Positions 1 through 12,200 of a stretch of DNA of 64,000 bases are shown here, one piece after another. The DNA comes from Phalacrocorax aristotelis (lineage: Eukaryota; Chordata; Aves; Suliformes; Phalacrocoracidae): NCBI RefSeq assembly GCF_949628215.1, contig NC_134281.1, forward strand, positions 10,922,501 to 10,986,500. The letters run 5' to 3'. The translations under genes and the position numbers were made by a program. The notes under the pieces were generated by a model that was not told where the DNA came from, did no database searches, and saw nothing but the letters and a program-made list of their open reading frames with translations. The stretch's first letter is position 1; every line of letters begins with the position of its first letter.

Positions 1-3000
1 GGCAGGCTGTGCTTTCCTTCTGGGGCCAGCCCTGCCATGAGGATTTGGGAGAGGAGTGGTACTGGTGACAAAGACAGGCAGAGGTCAGTGCAGCACTCAT
101 CTGTGTCAAATTGTGTTTTCTTTATGAATAAAATAACACTAAGCACTATTTGAAGCATTTGCAATTTTCCACTTGACTAGGCAGCAAAGTGGCCACCTGG
201 CTGGTGCTCCTCGAGAGCGGCACGGGAGCTGCAGTAATGTGAGCCTGGCCCCGTATCCAGGCTGAGAGCCCAGCCTCCTTCTACAAGCCTGAATTTACAA
301 ATTGCTCTTGTCAAAAGCCCCCTGAGGCTGCTGGTTGCCCTCATGAGAGTGCCCACAAGCATCCACCTTCAGCTCCACTTTACTCCAAGAAATGCTGCAG
401 ACCTGTAGAGGTCAAAAGACCAGTAATGAAATGTTACACCAATAACTTGATATTTCTTAGAGTCCTTTGTAATACGATAGTGAAATCATCTATGTTTATG
501 GCCAGGGACCAGGAGTAATACAAGTTCACAGCTTCACTTGAAAAACCTTCTCACCCCTGGGCAGGTGCGTATGGAGGGCTGGACAAGGGCAGCAGAGCAG
601 CAAGCAGCCCAGGACAGGGAGCAATGGGGCTGGGTGCGGGGCTGGAGCAAGCACTGGATGGTTCATAGACCCTGCTGAGACCCCTTCCCATGACAAGGGT
701 AGCGTCACAGCAGCAGATTTCATAGCTGCTGGCTTAGGAGTGCCAGGGTGTGCCTGGACACCGACTTCTCGGTGCCTGCCAGTCCCAATGGCAAAACCTA
801 CCAAAATAACAGTGTCCCATAATGAGCTGGGAGCAGGGGAATGTGCACGGTCAAGCTCCCCTGATGGGGAGTAACCCTCCCGAACACAGCATCACTCTAG
901 CCCTGCAAGAGAGATGAGCCCACAGTTTCTCACAACAGCCCTGAGAGCAGCTACGTTGTGACCACCACCAGGAAGGCAGAGCCCAGTCTGCCAGCTCCAG
1001 AGGGATGGTGTTGTTATAGTGCCTTTCCTAGCCCTCAAAAAATTTTGGAAATTCATCAAAACTGCAGTACTTCCTCTGGCTAAGGCCAGCGGGGAATTAG
1101 CAGCAATATTAGGTGATGGGGCATGTTGCTGATTTTCTCTGTGTTCCTCCTTATCAGGAAACTGGTGTCATCTCAGCAAACATGTGCACCAGCTTGCTGA
1201 ATCAAATAAGCCTCAACACCTCACATGGCAAGATTTCACATCAAAAAAATCAAGCTGACAGATATTTGTGCATTGACATCACAGATGGGAAAAAGTCTTA
1301 CTAATCCTCAGAAGTTTCTTCCAGTAGATGATTTCACTAAGGTCTCTGGATCAGCCCCAGCAACTGCAACTGAGCACAGATAGACCAGAATTCAGCAATA
1401 ACACAGAAGATTTAGGCAACAGCTTAGATGGTATCTCGGCATCCAGGAGCATGTAAGAGACATTTTCATACAGAGCACCAGGAGCAGGAAGAGGGTATGT
1501 GGGGCTAATTGAAAGCAGTGGTAGAGTACAGTTTGGCTAACCTCTAAATTGCATGTTTTGTGGCTTTACCACACATAGAAATGGCTGGCTTTGATCTGCC
1601 AACCATCAGTGCCTTGTTCCAGGTCATGACAACTTCTTTCAAAGCTTCTGGGTTAAGCAATAAGACTATTTTAATCAATGGATATGTTCATTCACTGAAC
1701 ACCGATGTCAGCAGCTGCTACAGCAACTTACTGACAAAGTACGTTTCTCTGAGCCCATCTACTCCCAAATAGGTTGGGCAACTTCCAACCTGCTAATGGC
1801 GCTTCCCTCCCAAAAACCAGGTCTGCAGGAGATTCACATTAAGTTCTCAGCCTGGGTGGCATTTTGCCCTCTTTAATACCTCTTCATCACCATAATCTGA
1901 CTGCAGCAATTTCTTGCCTAATTTATTAGCTCAGGCGTTGGCTGTAGAGCAACATAGATGCTATGATACTGCACCTTAATGGCATCTGTATTGATCTGAA
2001 CCTGCCTGAAGCCATCCTCCTCACCCTTTCTGTGGCTTATGCTCTGACCACGCTGACAGCTCATTTCCCTAACCACTTTCATCAAAGAACATGGTCCAAA
2101 TTTACCAGCTATCAATTTTGCTGCAAATAAATGTTAGAGTACCCATGTGTAGGACAAGTAACACTGATTAATGGTTTATACAGGGAGTCTGGCTTTAAGC
2201 TGTGCATTGCACTCTACAAGCAGCGAGCCATGGAGGAAGATGCTTGCTTAGAGCTGGTGGTTCAAAGCAGCCTACACCTGCCAAACTGACTCCAGATATT
2301 TGCTGCATGAGTTTTTTTCCTGTGCATCAGAGTCAGGGCCAGGAGTGGTCCTGCTGGGATATAATGATGCCCAGGACGTTTGGGAGTAACACAGAATAGT
2401 AAAGTACAACTTGAGACTACTTACTATTTATACTTTATGTTGCTTTGTTGCATTTAACCTCACTTAATAGCCAGGCTAATTCCAGCTGAAGTGGTAGGTG
2501 TCCTCACTGACATGGTCGAAGCAGGCTGGGGATCCTACGCAGGAGCTGGCCTGCGGGTTGGAAGTGGTACCTGCTCCCATCAGCAGTGTTTCCAGGATCC
2601 TCTTTTGCTGGAGAAGTTCCCTGGCCAGGGCCATTGTGGGCTGGTTGCTGCTGCCACTGATGGAAGCGCCTGCCAGACTTGGGGCAGCTCCTCCTTCATC
2701 CACCTGCCTCACTTGCATCTGTCCTGCTCACCTGCAGAGGGGCACAGTGGTACTGTCTGATGCCAGATTTATCACTACTTCTTACTCCTGGCAAGATGCA
2801 GTCACACTACACACAGAAGTGATTTTCACATGGAAATAGGAGGTCTTGGGAAATAGCAGGCATTTTCCACCCATTTATTGCAGTACACCCCCCTCCATCT
2901 CAGCCCTCACTGCAACAAAGCAAGCCCTCTAACTCCTGGAGTACCCGACCCAATGCCCAGCTGGGGGAACAGAGTCCTGTCCCCCACTTTGTCCTATGGG

Positions 3001-4952
3001 GAGCAGGCAAAAGTCCCTATCAGCTGGCAATCGTTAACTCCGTCCTGTGAGCTGGGGAGGTGCAAGAAGCCGTCCTGCTCTGCAAACATACTAATGGCTT
3101 GAGTGGAGATTAGCAGGACCATATTTCCAGCCACCTTGTGCCATGGAGGTGACAGGGTACCAGGGACCAGGCAGAACTCTGACCAGCCTACATGTCCCCT
3201 GCCCTTGACTTTGCCACCGCCAAGGTCACTGCCACAATGCAACCAGCAGACCTTCTTAGGTTGTAGCAGGATTGCATGAAGTTTGTGCTGGGAGCCAGGG
3301 CACACGAGCAGGAGGGAGGGCTGGGCTGCCTGGCTGGTCCCTACCATTGCAGGCAGCACCTCAGCCAACATCTAGCATTAACCCAGTGGAGGAAATGTTT
3401 AACCAGCCTCCAAGACCTCCCTGCAGCAGGAGGTGAAATGCTGTCTGACTTCAGGTCCCAGCCCTGGGTGACTCAGTGGGGCCAGAATTTTGTCTGCAGA
3501 TCGGGAGCCCAGGCACGACTGGCAGGGGCGCTGCACTCCCAACCCCGTGCTGAGAGTAAAGATTTAATAAAGATACAGGCAGGCAGGGCCAGGCAGAGCT
3601 GTCTGTTCTGTAATTCACAGCTTGCATAGAGGCTCCTCGGCACTGCAGCCAGGCAGACAGCAAGCCTGTCTTGGCGGCAGCGTTATCTCACTGTCATTAC
3701 ATTCACGTCGAGCTGACTGCATTGCACAAGCCATGGAAAAGCCAGTATTTGTGTTGGGCACTCGCTTGACATGTCTGGGGTTTTTTAATACACGGGAGAC
3801 GTGTCCACACAAGAAACCTCCTGGTGTCGCAGTAACTGGCTAGAGAAAAGACAGCCAGCAGCCAACATCACTAGCAAAGTAACTCAGCAGCTAAAAGTCA
3901 ATCTAATGTACTGCGCGAGTTACAAGGGCCCAGCTGTGGGCTCCCCCAGAGCCATCTTCCTCTTCCGAGCATTCATTAATTAACCATACAGCCACCCACC
4001 AGTGACACTCTGGGTGTACATTCAGCACAGTGTTATTTTCTCTTTACGTGCACGTTGAATGAAAAAACCACACAACTTCCTCAGCAGGGCAGAGTCCAAG
4101 GCCCAAGAAATGAGCCCTCTGTGGCCACACGTGCCAGTGAGCTGTGCGGGAGCCATGCCACAACCACGCCAGAGCCATGCCAGAGCCACATGGCTCTTCT
4201 GCCAGTTCCTGGCACCGGGACTCCCCTGGGCTTGCTCCTCTGGGGGTGACGCCTCCAAACAAGACCCCCACCTGCAAAACCCCCACAGCATTCACAGCAG
4301 CATGGGGCCACGCGGGGCACAGGAGCTGCAGTGAGTGCTGCTGCAATAAGCTTCCCATGTCACCTTCTCCTGGAACACAAAACCACTTCTTAAGAAACAC
4401 GGGGGCAATTGATGGATGACGCAACTCCTTGTCCGCAGGAGCCACTCCAGATAAATACCACCCAGCAGTCAACCACCTTCACACAGTAAACTTCATGGAG
4501 CTAAAAGGGGAATAAAAAGGCTTTTTATTAATCCCAAAGACTCAAGAGCACAGGGTGAGGTTTCTTACTAATTTAGATAGCAAAGAGAATTGTTGTGCAA
4601 GGATCTCCTAAAAAACAGCTTTGCCATGAAAAGTCCAGGTTCAGGATAGGAGGTCCTAATCACCCACAAACCCACTTCCCTGCAGAGGAGCCCAGAGCTT
4701 GCTTTAAGCTGACAGGCATCGTTTTATAATAATGTAAGTTTTCCATTAATGAAATATGACTAATTGGAGTACATGGTACAGGCAACAAGTTCAGCTGAAC
4801 AGCTGGAGAAGAAATTTAGGGTTGCTGTGCTCCTCTTCACATTGATGACTTAGCCACCAAGGGCTTGCCTTCTCAAGAAAATCATAGCACTTAATTCTGG
4901 ACTGGGTTTTTAAATTGACATAACTGAGCTTGTGCAAAAACCTCTGTGGTTT
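1..4952. other. Intergenic, no gene recognised
   Basis: No open frame here has a recognisable domain, a compositional bias typical of exons, or paired splice sites consistent with a known neighbour. FAM3D or CFAP20DC might be expected on this side of FAM107A from vertebrate gene order, but I could not find exons of either. The longest open frames (about 110-140 codons, around 3,276-4,472) lie in GC-rich or locally repetitive sequence and overlap on both strands, which suggests chance. The stretch could be intergenic, or an upstream intron of FAM107A if that gene has more distal promoters. Confidence 0.6.
4148..4193. repeat. Short degenerate GAGCCATGCC tandem repeat
   Basis: Three to four imperfect copies of a roughly 10-15 base unit centred on GAGCCATGCC follow one another. 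The repeat explains why overlapping frames on both strands stay open here. It is too short to be called a minisatellite array with confidence. Confidence 0.4.
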
Positions 4953-5046
4953 CAGGACATGGTTTAGGAGGCACAGTGGTGTTGGGTTCACAGTTGTACT
5001 TGATGATCTTACAGGTCTTTTCCAACCTTAATCACTCTATGATTCT
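4953..5046 (+). mobile_element. CR1 LINE, 3' terminal fragment
   Basis: The segment resembles the last 90 or so bases of avian CR1. It has a GACATGGTTTAGGAGGCA-like stretch, then TTGATGATCTTACAGGTCTT, then TCCAACCTTAATCACTCTATGATTCT. The ATTCT-type terminal repeat marks the 3' end, so the element lies on the plus strand and is heavily 5' truncated. It is more diverged than the CR1 copies inside ACOX2. Identification rests on my memory of CR1 3' ends. Confidence 0.75.
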
Positions 5047-7290
5047 ACGTGCAGCTGGTCAGGTACTAGGGCGTATCAGACAGAAATATGTCCAGAAAAT
5101 TTAGCTTGCCTTTTCCAGTTTTTCTTAGTCGAAAGCAGGTGTTGATGTATCACAGCACTTTTCCACTCCTGCATCTACCAGCCATAACCTAACTTACTCA
5201 GGAGCTCAAAGCGGGTTTAAATTTATGCTCTTTTTCCCCTTTGACACATCTCCAGTGAACTCACAGGCCTGAAGCTCAACACCAAGTGTTGAGCTTTAGC
5301 CTGTTCAAAGATGACCCAAGGGGAGTAGTACAGATATGGGTCCACCTCTTTTTCAGTTTGAAATTGAGCCAAATGGTTTTTTGGAGTGCGGAACAAGCAG
5401 CCAGGCTACAGGGTGATGGGCAATGTGAGGGGAACTAGCACAGCCAGGAAAAGCTCATAGGGCACACGCAGGCTGCGAGGCAGGTTGCAGTTTGAGCAGA
5501 CAAACTGTGCAACCTCCCCACTTAAAGCCCTCTCCTCCACCACAAAAGGGGTGGAGGCAAAAGGGGCAAAAACTCATCTTCAAAACCCTGCCCGTGTTTA
5601 ACCCACGGCTGGTCGGCTAGGCTGACCATGTTAACGCAAGCACACCTACACACACACCACACACAGGGGAATGCGGACCAGCCTGCCTCTTGTCTTCTGT
5701 ATCTGATGCTCCATGCCAATTAAATTTAATAGCTCCTGATCAGGAGGTTAAAAAAATAACAATTTTTTTAAGTCTCTAGTAGAAAATGACCGGCAACTCC
5801 TCCTACATTTCATCTCCTGTAACAGAGCAATAACTGTGCAGTCCTTTTCCATTTCTCTCGTCTTTTTTTTTCCAGAAAGAATATTCCCTTCAGCCCAAGT
5901 GTCCGAGTAGAAGTGGAAAGCCCAGGAGCAGCAGCTTGGGTGAGTACCAGCAGCCCACGCTGCCCCACAGAGGACTTTGTGAGGCAAACTGGGAGAGGCT
6001 GGGGCTTCTGTTCACAACTGGTGCTGCTGAGCCCTTGGCTGGAAAACATGGCTGGGATGGGGGAAAAATGCTGGGTCGTGGAGAGAAGCAAAAATCAAAG
6101 GGGTGAAAATAAGTGAATAAGCACCCCCATGCCCACGGCAGCCTGGCCCCTTCCTCCAGTCCTTCACAGGGCCAGGAGCACCAGGCCAGAAGATGGCCGT
6201 GCCGGTGCATGTACCCATGGGTGCAGGGGTGTGGGAATGTGGCTCATACCTGTACCTTGGAAGTGCCCCCAGGCTTCCCTCATCTCCTTCCTCTGGGTGG
6301 AAATGGTTTCGCCCCATCCCTGCCCACCTCCTAAGCCTGAAACGCTGGGCAACTCCAGGCTGGCATGGGGCGACCTGCCAAAGAAGCTGTTAGAGTGCTG
6401 TAACTCCTTTTCCTCCCTCAGCTTTGCAGCCTCTGGTTTCCCAGGCCATGGCAATTCAGGGGCGGCCAACCTAGTACCTCCAGCCACAGCAAGGATGGGG
6501 ACGAGGGGCCCAATCCAGGCAGGGGCTACATCTCAGCAGGTTGAGACCTAGGGCAGCAGGATCCCAGGGCAGTGATGCAGCAACATCGCACATCCCTGGT
6601 GCCACCAGGATGCCTGTGGCCCCCATGTAGGGCCTGTTTCTCCCTCCCACAGCCCTTACCCATGGGGTGCAGCAGCTGCTCCCCCTGGACCGTGCAGCAG
6701 TTAGTAGATGACAGTGTTGCAACACGCCAGGGAATAATCACGATAACTCGAGCGGTTGCCCTGGTGCCGGGCTTGGCTGTTGCAGTGGTTGCTAAAGAGA
6801 GTGGGCGTGCGGTTTCCTCTGGGGCGATCTGATTTCTCTGAGAGTGTGGTTAAGGCACGCTTAGGAGAAAACGTCCTCCGTGGAGCAGGGACGCGACCTC
6901 TCCGCCAGCAGCAGCAGCAGCTGTGCTGAGTGGGCTGCTCGGGTGCCTGGGCACGTACGGAGCTGTTTGCTTTGGAGGGAAAAAACAATTAGCTGGTTCC
7001 TCCGTCCTGTCCTGGGAAAACATCATCCAGCAAGGAAGAGCAAAGGGAGCAACTTTTCAGGGTGGCAGAGGAACCTTTGGGACTGGCACCAAGAAGCAGG
7101 CAAGGCCACCAGCTGCTGCCAGCTGAGCTCCAGCCCTCGTTGGGGTCCCCGTGGGGTGGCAAGAGCAGCAGGGAGGGAGCGCTGGTGCAGCAGCCACCTC
7201 CACGTGACCATCCATCCCGCTCCCGTTGGAGAGACCTGGCAGGAGCCAGGCAGCTTCAACAGACCCGGCCAAAAAGTCACACAGGCGTGA
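5047..7290. other. GC-rich non-genic stretch, no exon proven
   Basis: From about 5,880 the base composition becomes clearly GC-richer than the preceding kilobases, with scattered CpG between 6,750 and 7,440. Open frames of 70-160 codons occur on both strands in every phase, as expected from GC-rich DNA, and none resembles a protein family I know. The stretch may be the upstream flank of a distal FAM107A promoter, given the strong splice donor at 7,396, but no TATA box or other clear core element was seen. Confidence 0.5.
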
Positions 7291-7332
7291 GCACAGCTGA
7301 GCAGAAGCAGCAGCCTCAGCCCCCGCAGCCCC

Positions 7333-7396
7333 ATGTCGTGGGACACGGGGCAGCACCTGCCCCCTGGGCTCCCCAGGGCCACGCTGCGGAAATCAG
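7333..7396 (+). CDS. FAM107A: Candidate alternative first coding exon of FAM107A
   Basis: An ATG at 7,333 opens 21 codons plus one base and ends at a strong donor, TCAG|GTAAGC (GT at 7,397). Joined to the acceptor at 15,918, the phase is exact: the single G pairs with CA, the next codon is TCG, and the frame enters the known FAM107A ATG at 15,923. This would add 23 residues (begins MSWDTGQ, ends RKSAS) and give a 167-residue isoform. An in-frame TGA at 7,288 lies upstream. The ATG context is weak (C at -3, T at +4), so the exon may instead be a 5' UTR exon, or the donor may be fortuitous. FAM107A exon 1 begins at a splice acceptor, so some upstream exon must exist; that this is the one is inference. 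Confidence 0.35.
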
Positions 7397-8439
7397 GTAA
7401 GCCCAGGGTCCCCGCGAGCCACTCCGGGGGGTCCCCGCACCTCTGCCAGCTCCCCTCTGCAGGGATAGGCTGCTGAGCCCCTGTGGGATTAGGCTGCACT
7501 GCATACGTGTTTATGCACAGGTGACTTTGGACCCTGTTTTAAATTTTATTTGAGATATCATGTTACTTTAATACTTCAGTAGCTGGTTGAGAAGGTGCCC
7601 TTCTGCTTCTGCCTTTCAAAACAGAGCCGTATCCCACAAGAAATTCCCCAGGCAAACCCATGCTGCAAGTCAAACCTTCTTGGAGAGGCATTGGGCTGGA
7701 CAAGGGGTGCTTGCTAACACAATTCCTCCAAATCAACGTAGGAGGGTTTTCCCTTTATTCAACAAAATACCTTTGAGCTACCTTAAAACATTCATTAATG
7801 ATTGATGTGTGCTCTATCATAGGCAGGCAAATGCACAGAGCAAATAATTGATGAGATATTAAACGTAAGTTTGTGATTATCAAGAAAGACTGCTAAGCGT
7901 CTGTCACTGCTTAACAAAACTAAACAAGCACTCCACATGCCACTTGCAAAAGGCACCAGGCTGATGTCCCTTGGTGATTGCTAACAGACTGGGATCCCAG
8001 CCTTGTTATCTTTGCATATCACAGTCCAAGGTAATTAAATTAAATGATTAACCAGCACACCCAATCCTGCCTGCCTGAAGGCAGACGGGAGCTTGCTGCT
8101 GCCTGACTGTACAAGCATTTCCATCATTAGCCAAAACAAAACAAAGTACCGGTAACTTCTGCACATGACACAGCTCAGCTAGCCCCAAACCTGCCAGGAT
8201 CTCTCCTCAAATACATGCACATGAGTGCAAAGCTCAGCAGCTGACCATGGTGACTTTGGGGGTCCTTTACATTTCGGGGTGATTGCAGCTGGTGGCATGT
8301 GAGCAGCCCAGGCTGCACCCAGTGCCCATTCTGTGCCCCACCTTAAGCAGGTGCACTGCTGGTGTAGGTGGGGGACCCCAACCCCACAGGCTGCAGTGCT
8401 GGCGTGGCGCTTGGCAAGGGCGGGCAGGACTGGGGGCGC

Positions 8440-8567
8440 TGGCTGAACTGAGGAAGAAGGCTATGCTGGTGGCAGAACACTGGCTGTACTAGAGGAGAGC
8501 ACTGGCTGTACTTGTGAGAAGCAGTGGCTATACTGGTGGGGAGTTCAGGCTGTACTGGTGGGCAGTC
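8440..8567 (+). repeat. Degenerate tandem repeat, about 20-28 base unit
   Basis: Five imperfect copies of a unit resembling CACTGGCTGTACTGGTGGGG follow one another (variants GGCTATGCTGGTGG, GGCTGTACTAGAGG, GGCTGTACTTGTGA, GGCTATACTGGTGG, GGCTGTACTGGTGG). Spacing between copies varies, so this is a decayed minisatellite. It lies in the presumed FAM107A 5' intron. Confidence 0.65.
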
Positions 8568-9131
8568 CCACCCCCAGCATGTGCTCAGCAGAGAGGCAGA
8601 GGCTGGAACAGTGATGTGGGGCAGCGGGGCCAGGAGCCACAGGGCTATTTCCCCCTGCCCCACTTATATTTCCATTGGAGTTTTCTTTCCCTTTCCAACC
8701 CCGCAATGTCACGGCGTTTATTCCTGAACATCGGGACTGAGCATAGGCAAGAGTACCCAGGGTGTGCGTGCCTGCTGCCCTGAGGCAGCCACCCGATAGC
8801 TGGGAACTGCTTCCCACACCAGCCACATCGAGTAACATTCACCCTATTGCATTATAAATACCAGAATTAGCCTTGCTTAATTATTTAAAACTATAGATTA
8901 AAAGCAGACAAAGGCTCTGTTCCTCCTTTCCGGAGCACGCGTATTATTTATCAGTGATATGGTCGCCTGGTGACAAGCAAAGGGGAGCATGCCAGGTCCA
9001 TCAGTATGAAATGCTCCCAAGCTGCTAGCACAGCAGGAACCAGAGGAGAGGAAAATCACGGTGAGGGTGGGAACTGCTACCATCTCACCCAGGGGGAGTA
9101 ACAATTAGCATCTGCCAATCTTTGGGCTCAC

Positions 9132-9188
9132 ATCATTATTATTATTAGTAGTAGTAGTAGTAGTAGTATCATCATCATCATCATCATT
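9132..9188. repeat. Compound trinucleotide microsatellite (ATT)n(AGT)n(ATC)n
   Basis: About four ATT units run directly into seven AGT units and then about six ATC units with almost no interruption. Three different trinucleotides sharing A and T positions in sequence suggest point-mutation conversion of one array followed by expansion of the variants. The tract is noncoding in this context. Confidence 0.95.
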
Positions 9189-9248
9189 AACATTGTCACC
9201 AACCATCACCAGGGCAGTAAGCCACAACAGTCATTAAGCTAATGTGAA

Positions 9249-9271
9249 GGAACAACAAGTTTTGTTGTTCC
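9249..9271. repeat. Perfect 10-bp inverted repeat, 3-base loop
   Basis: GGAACAACAA is followed by GTT and then by its exact reverse complement TTGTTGTTCC. The arms would form a short hairpin or a dyad binding site. It lies 60 bases after the compound microsatellite. Function unknown. Confidence 0.85.
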
Positions 9272-12200
9272 GGGCGCAGCTACAGGTGGATCAGTTTGGG
9301 TGTTAAGGTGCATTTGGCAAGCTCAGCTGTGGAGACTTTCTTGCCAATGGACTTCCAGTCACTGAGAGCGCAAAGCCTGACTTTCACATGGGGCAGCACC
9401 TGCATCTCACCCCAGCACTTGGGTGCCTCACTCTGCCCTGAACCTACTGACCACAAAGAAAGTGGCTTTCAAAAGCAAATGCTTGTCTTTGGTCGTCCTC
9501 CTGGCAGCAGATCCTCCCCAACGCAGTTACGCGTTCTCACCACGCAAAGTTTTGGGGCTGTCAGAGACCAACACACAATTGTCTTCCTGTCCCATAATGC
9601 TGACCCCAGGTATTCTGCATTTCTAAAATACAATTAATTAATGTTAAGAAAATCATGCAAATTACCAAATGGCATGAATTAAAGAATCCAAATCAAAAGA
9701 CAAACTTTCAGCTTAATTCTTTGTAGGTCTTAACATACAGCACGACCTCTTCTGTTGTTACACTCTCATGGGAAAAGCTGTAGAGCCAAACTCTAGCACC
9801 ACATCAGACAGTGGAAATGCATTGACTGAACTGTCATGCTCTAAAATGAAAAAAAAAATAAATTCTGGGTAACAGGTAGAAGTGTCTGTGTACCAGTACC
9901 CAAAAGGCACTGAGGCTAGTTTAAAGATCCCATGCACCTCCACCTGCACGTGCAAGCCCTTGTGGTGTGTGAGGACAGGCTTACTCCCATCAGCCTTCCC
10001 AAGGAGGAGGGGTGTGAGGATGGTACCTCATCCTGGGGAAAGGAGGGGTCCCCGGGGAGTGGATGCCATCAGGGGCCGTAGCCCAGAAAAGGGAATGTTT
10101 CCCCTATGATTGTAGTTAAATGTGTCAGAAACTCACAACATTCCCCAGGCTCAGGTTACTTGTGTAAATAGCTTTAAACTAGCTCTGCTGACCCATATTG
10201 AGTGTGTTGGTTTTGCAGTCTCCTGACTTGTGGGATGTGTATGACTAGCTACTTTCAGCAGCCCTTCACTAGTCTGTTGGTTCTTTCAAAAAGACGCATT
10301 CATTAATAAAACCCAGGCATCCAGAAAATCAGAGGTTCTTCTCTGTAGCCACAATTTTAAGTGATCATTTCTGCCTAGTAAATGGTCCCCCAGGACAGTG
10401 GTTTTACAAACCCAGATCCAGGGCTCTGACCCTGGGCATCCTGAGGATTTTGCCCAGTCTCATCCCTTCTACAAAGTGACAGGGTCTTACAGCATTACAA
10501 ATAGCAATATCCTCTGAGCTTGGATCCCATTCCCCAGGTAACGGCTTCTGCCTGTTTTTATGTGGATGGCATTTCAGTGAGGCCCATTCTCTGCCCAGAA
10601 AGGGATGCCCATAAAATACTTTTAACAAGAACAGTTTGGTCATCATCTGCCCCTATTGACAAACCTCTCCTGAGATGTTCTAGTTGGAAAATCAGTTCTC
10701 AAATGACAAAGACAGCAGGAATAAAAGACTGCAAACTATGTTTGCTTTACAGATTTCAGCTAAAGCTAAGTACTGACCTGTGCTGCAGAAGACAGCATCG
10801 ACAGCTTTGCAAGTCAAGGATGCTGGAAACCAACAGGGCAGCTTTGCATGGGGCAGGGCACAGTGCAGAGCAGGGCTGCCTACGGTGCTGAAGGAAGAGA
10901 AACTCAGTTTGCAGGTGGGGTGGAAAAGGGACGATGGATGCACAGGGGAAGGGTGAGTGGGTCGCAGAGGGGCAGGACTTCGAGAATAGCTTGGCAAAAC
11001 AAGTCAAGGAGGAAGAGACATTTCACATGGAAACCTGCAAAAATCAGCTGAACACTGGTGTCTTGCTGCACCCTCCATTCTCCTACACAGTCGCAAGTCA
11101 AGAGGTGCTGGGTAGGAGCTCAGACCTCCACCCTAGAGCTTTCTCAACCCAACAGCTATGGATTAATTTTCTTTTCAATTTCTTTTGGTTTTCCCCATGT
11201 GAAGAACAGCTGGAGCCATGCAGGCAGCCGTAAGCAGAGCTGCACCCCTCGGGTTACCTGCCCTTTCCAGGGCCATTAATCTCCTTAACATTCCTGAGGA
11301 TTACTTCCATCCCGACAGGACGGTGAAGCAGGCTGCCAGTGGCAGTGCAGGGAGCAGCAGTCCCAATGCAGAGGGGCTCACAGGGCAACCCACCGCCGAG
11401 AGACAACTTGCTTAATCCTAAATAAATAAATGCTCTGTGAAAGGCATCTCCTCCGAGTGAGAGAAAACCAAAAAGCAGCAGCTGAGCTGTGCTCAGCTTT
11501 GGCCATGGCCGAGCCCCTGTGTCTGATGCCTGTCCCCAGGCATACGCCACTCCTCCTCCTCCTCTCCAGGAGCCGGCTAAAACCTTTCTTCTTGCCCTGG
11601 GCTGCACAAAAGCCACCCGCACCCCAAGCAGCACACCTCATTTTACATTCCTAGTAGGGTATATTTAATGTATTATTTGCAACATTCAGGTTTTCAAAGG
11701 CATTTAATGTTGCACCAAATCTGCCTGATATCCTGTTCCCCAAAGACTGGGGCTGAGCATAATCAGAATGGGAAAGAATTTGCCCCAGGATTGCAGACTG
11801 ATGATTTTATTGCAAGTCTCCCAGGAACTGGGGCATTTATACACATTTCCAGGCAGCCTGAGAAGGAGTTTGGGCTTTGCTTTAGGTCAGAACAGACCAA
11901 GATATTAAAATGTCATTTTTCCCCTTCAGCATGTCCCATACCCTGGGGCAGGAGTGTGGCTGGTCTCTGGGCCGTCTCAAAGATGCTGAATATTCTTTGT
12001 GGGGGTCTCCAAGAAAACTAGTCAAGAGTGGGAGCTCATTTCACAGCTACGGTTGGGAGAGGAGATAACACCATGCATGAAGTCCATGTAGTATCTGCCA
12101 GTAGCCCTGGCCTCCTCATCCAGTCAGTCTTGCTTTTTACTTACAGAAAAGTTGCTTGTAAATGTACCTTTCCTAGAAAGCCTCAGACTTCTAGAAATGA

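Noticed and set aside
6012-7499. Several 100-158 codon frames on both strands
   Set aside because: They overlap in many phases in GC-rich sequence and show no domain; only the short exon ending at 7,396 has splice and phase support.
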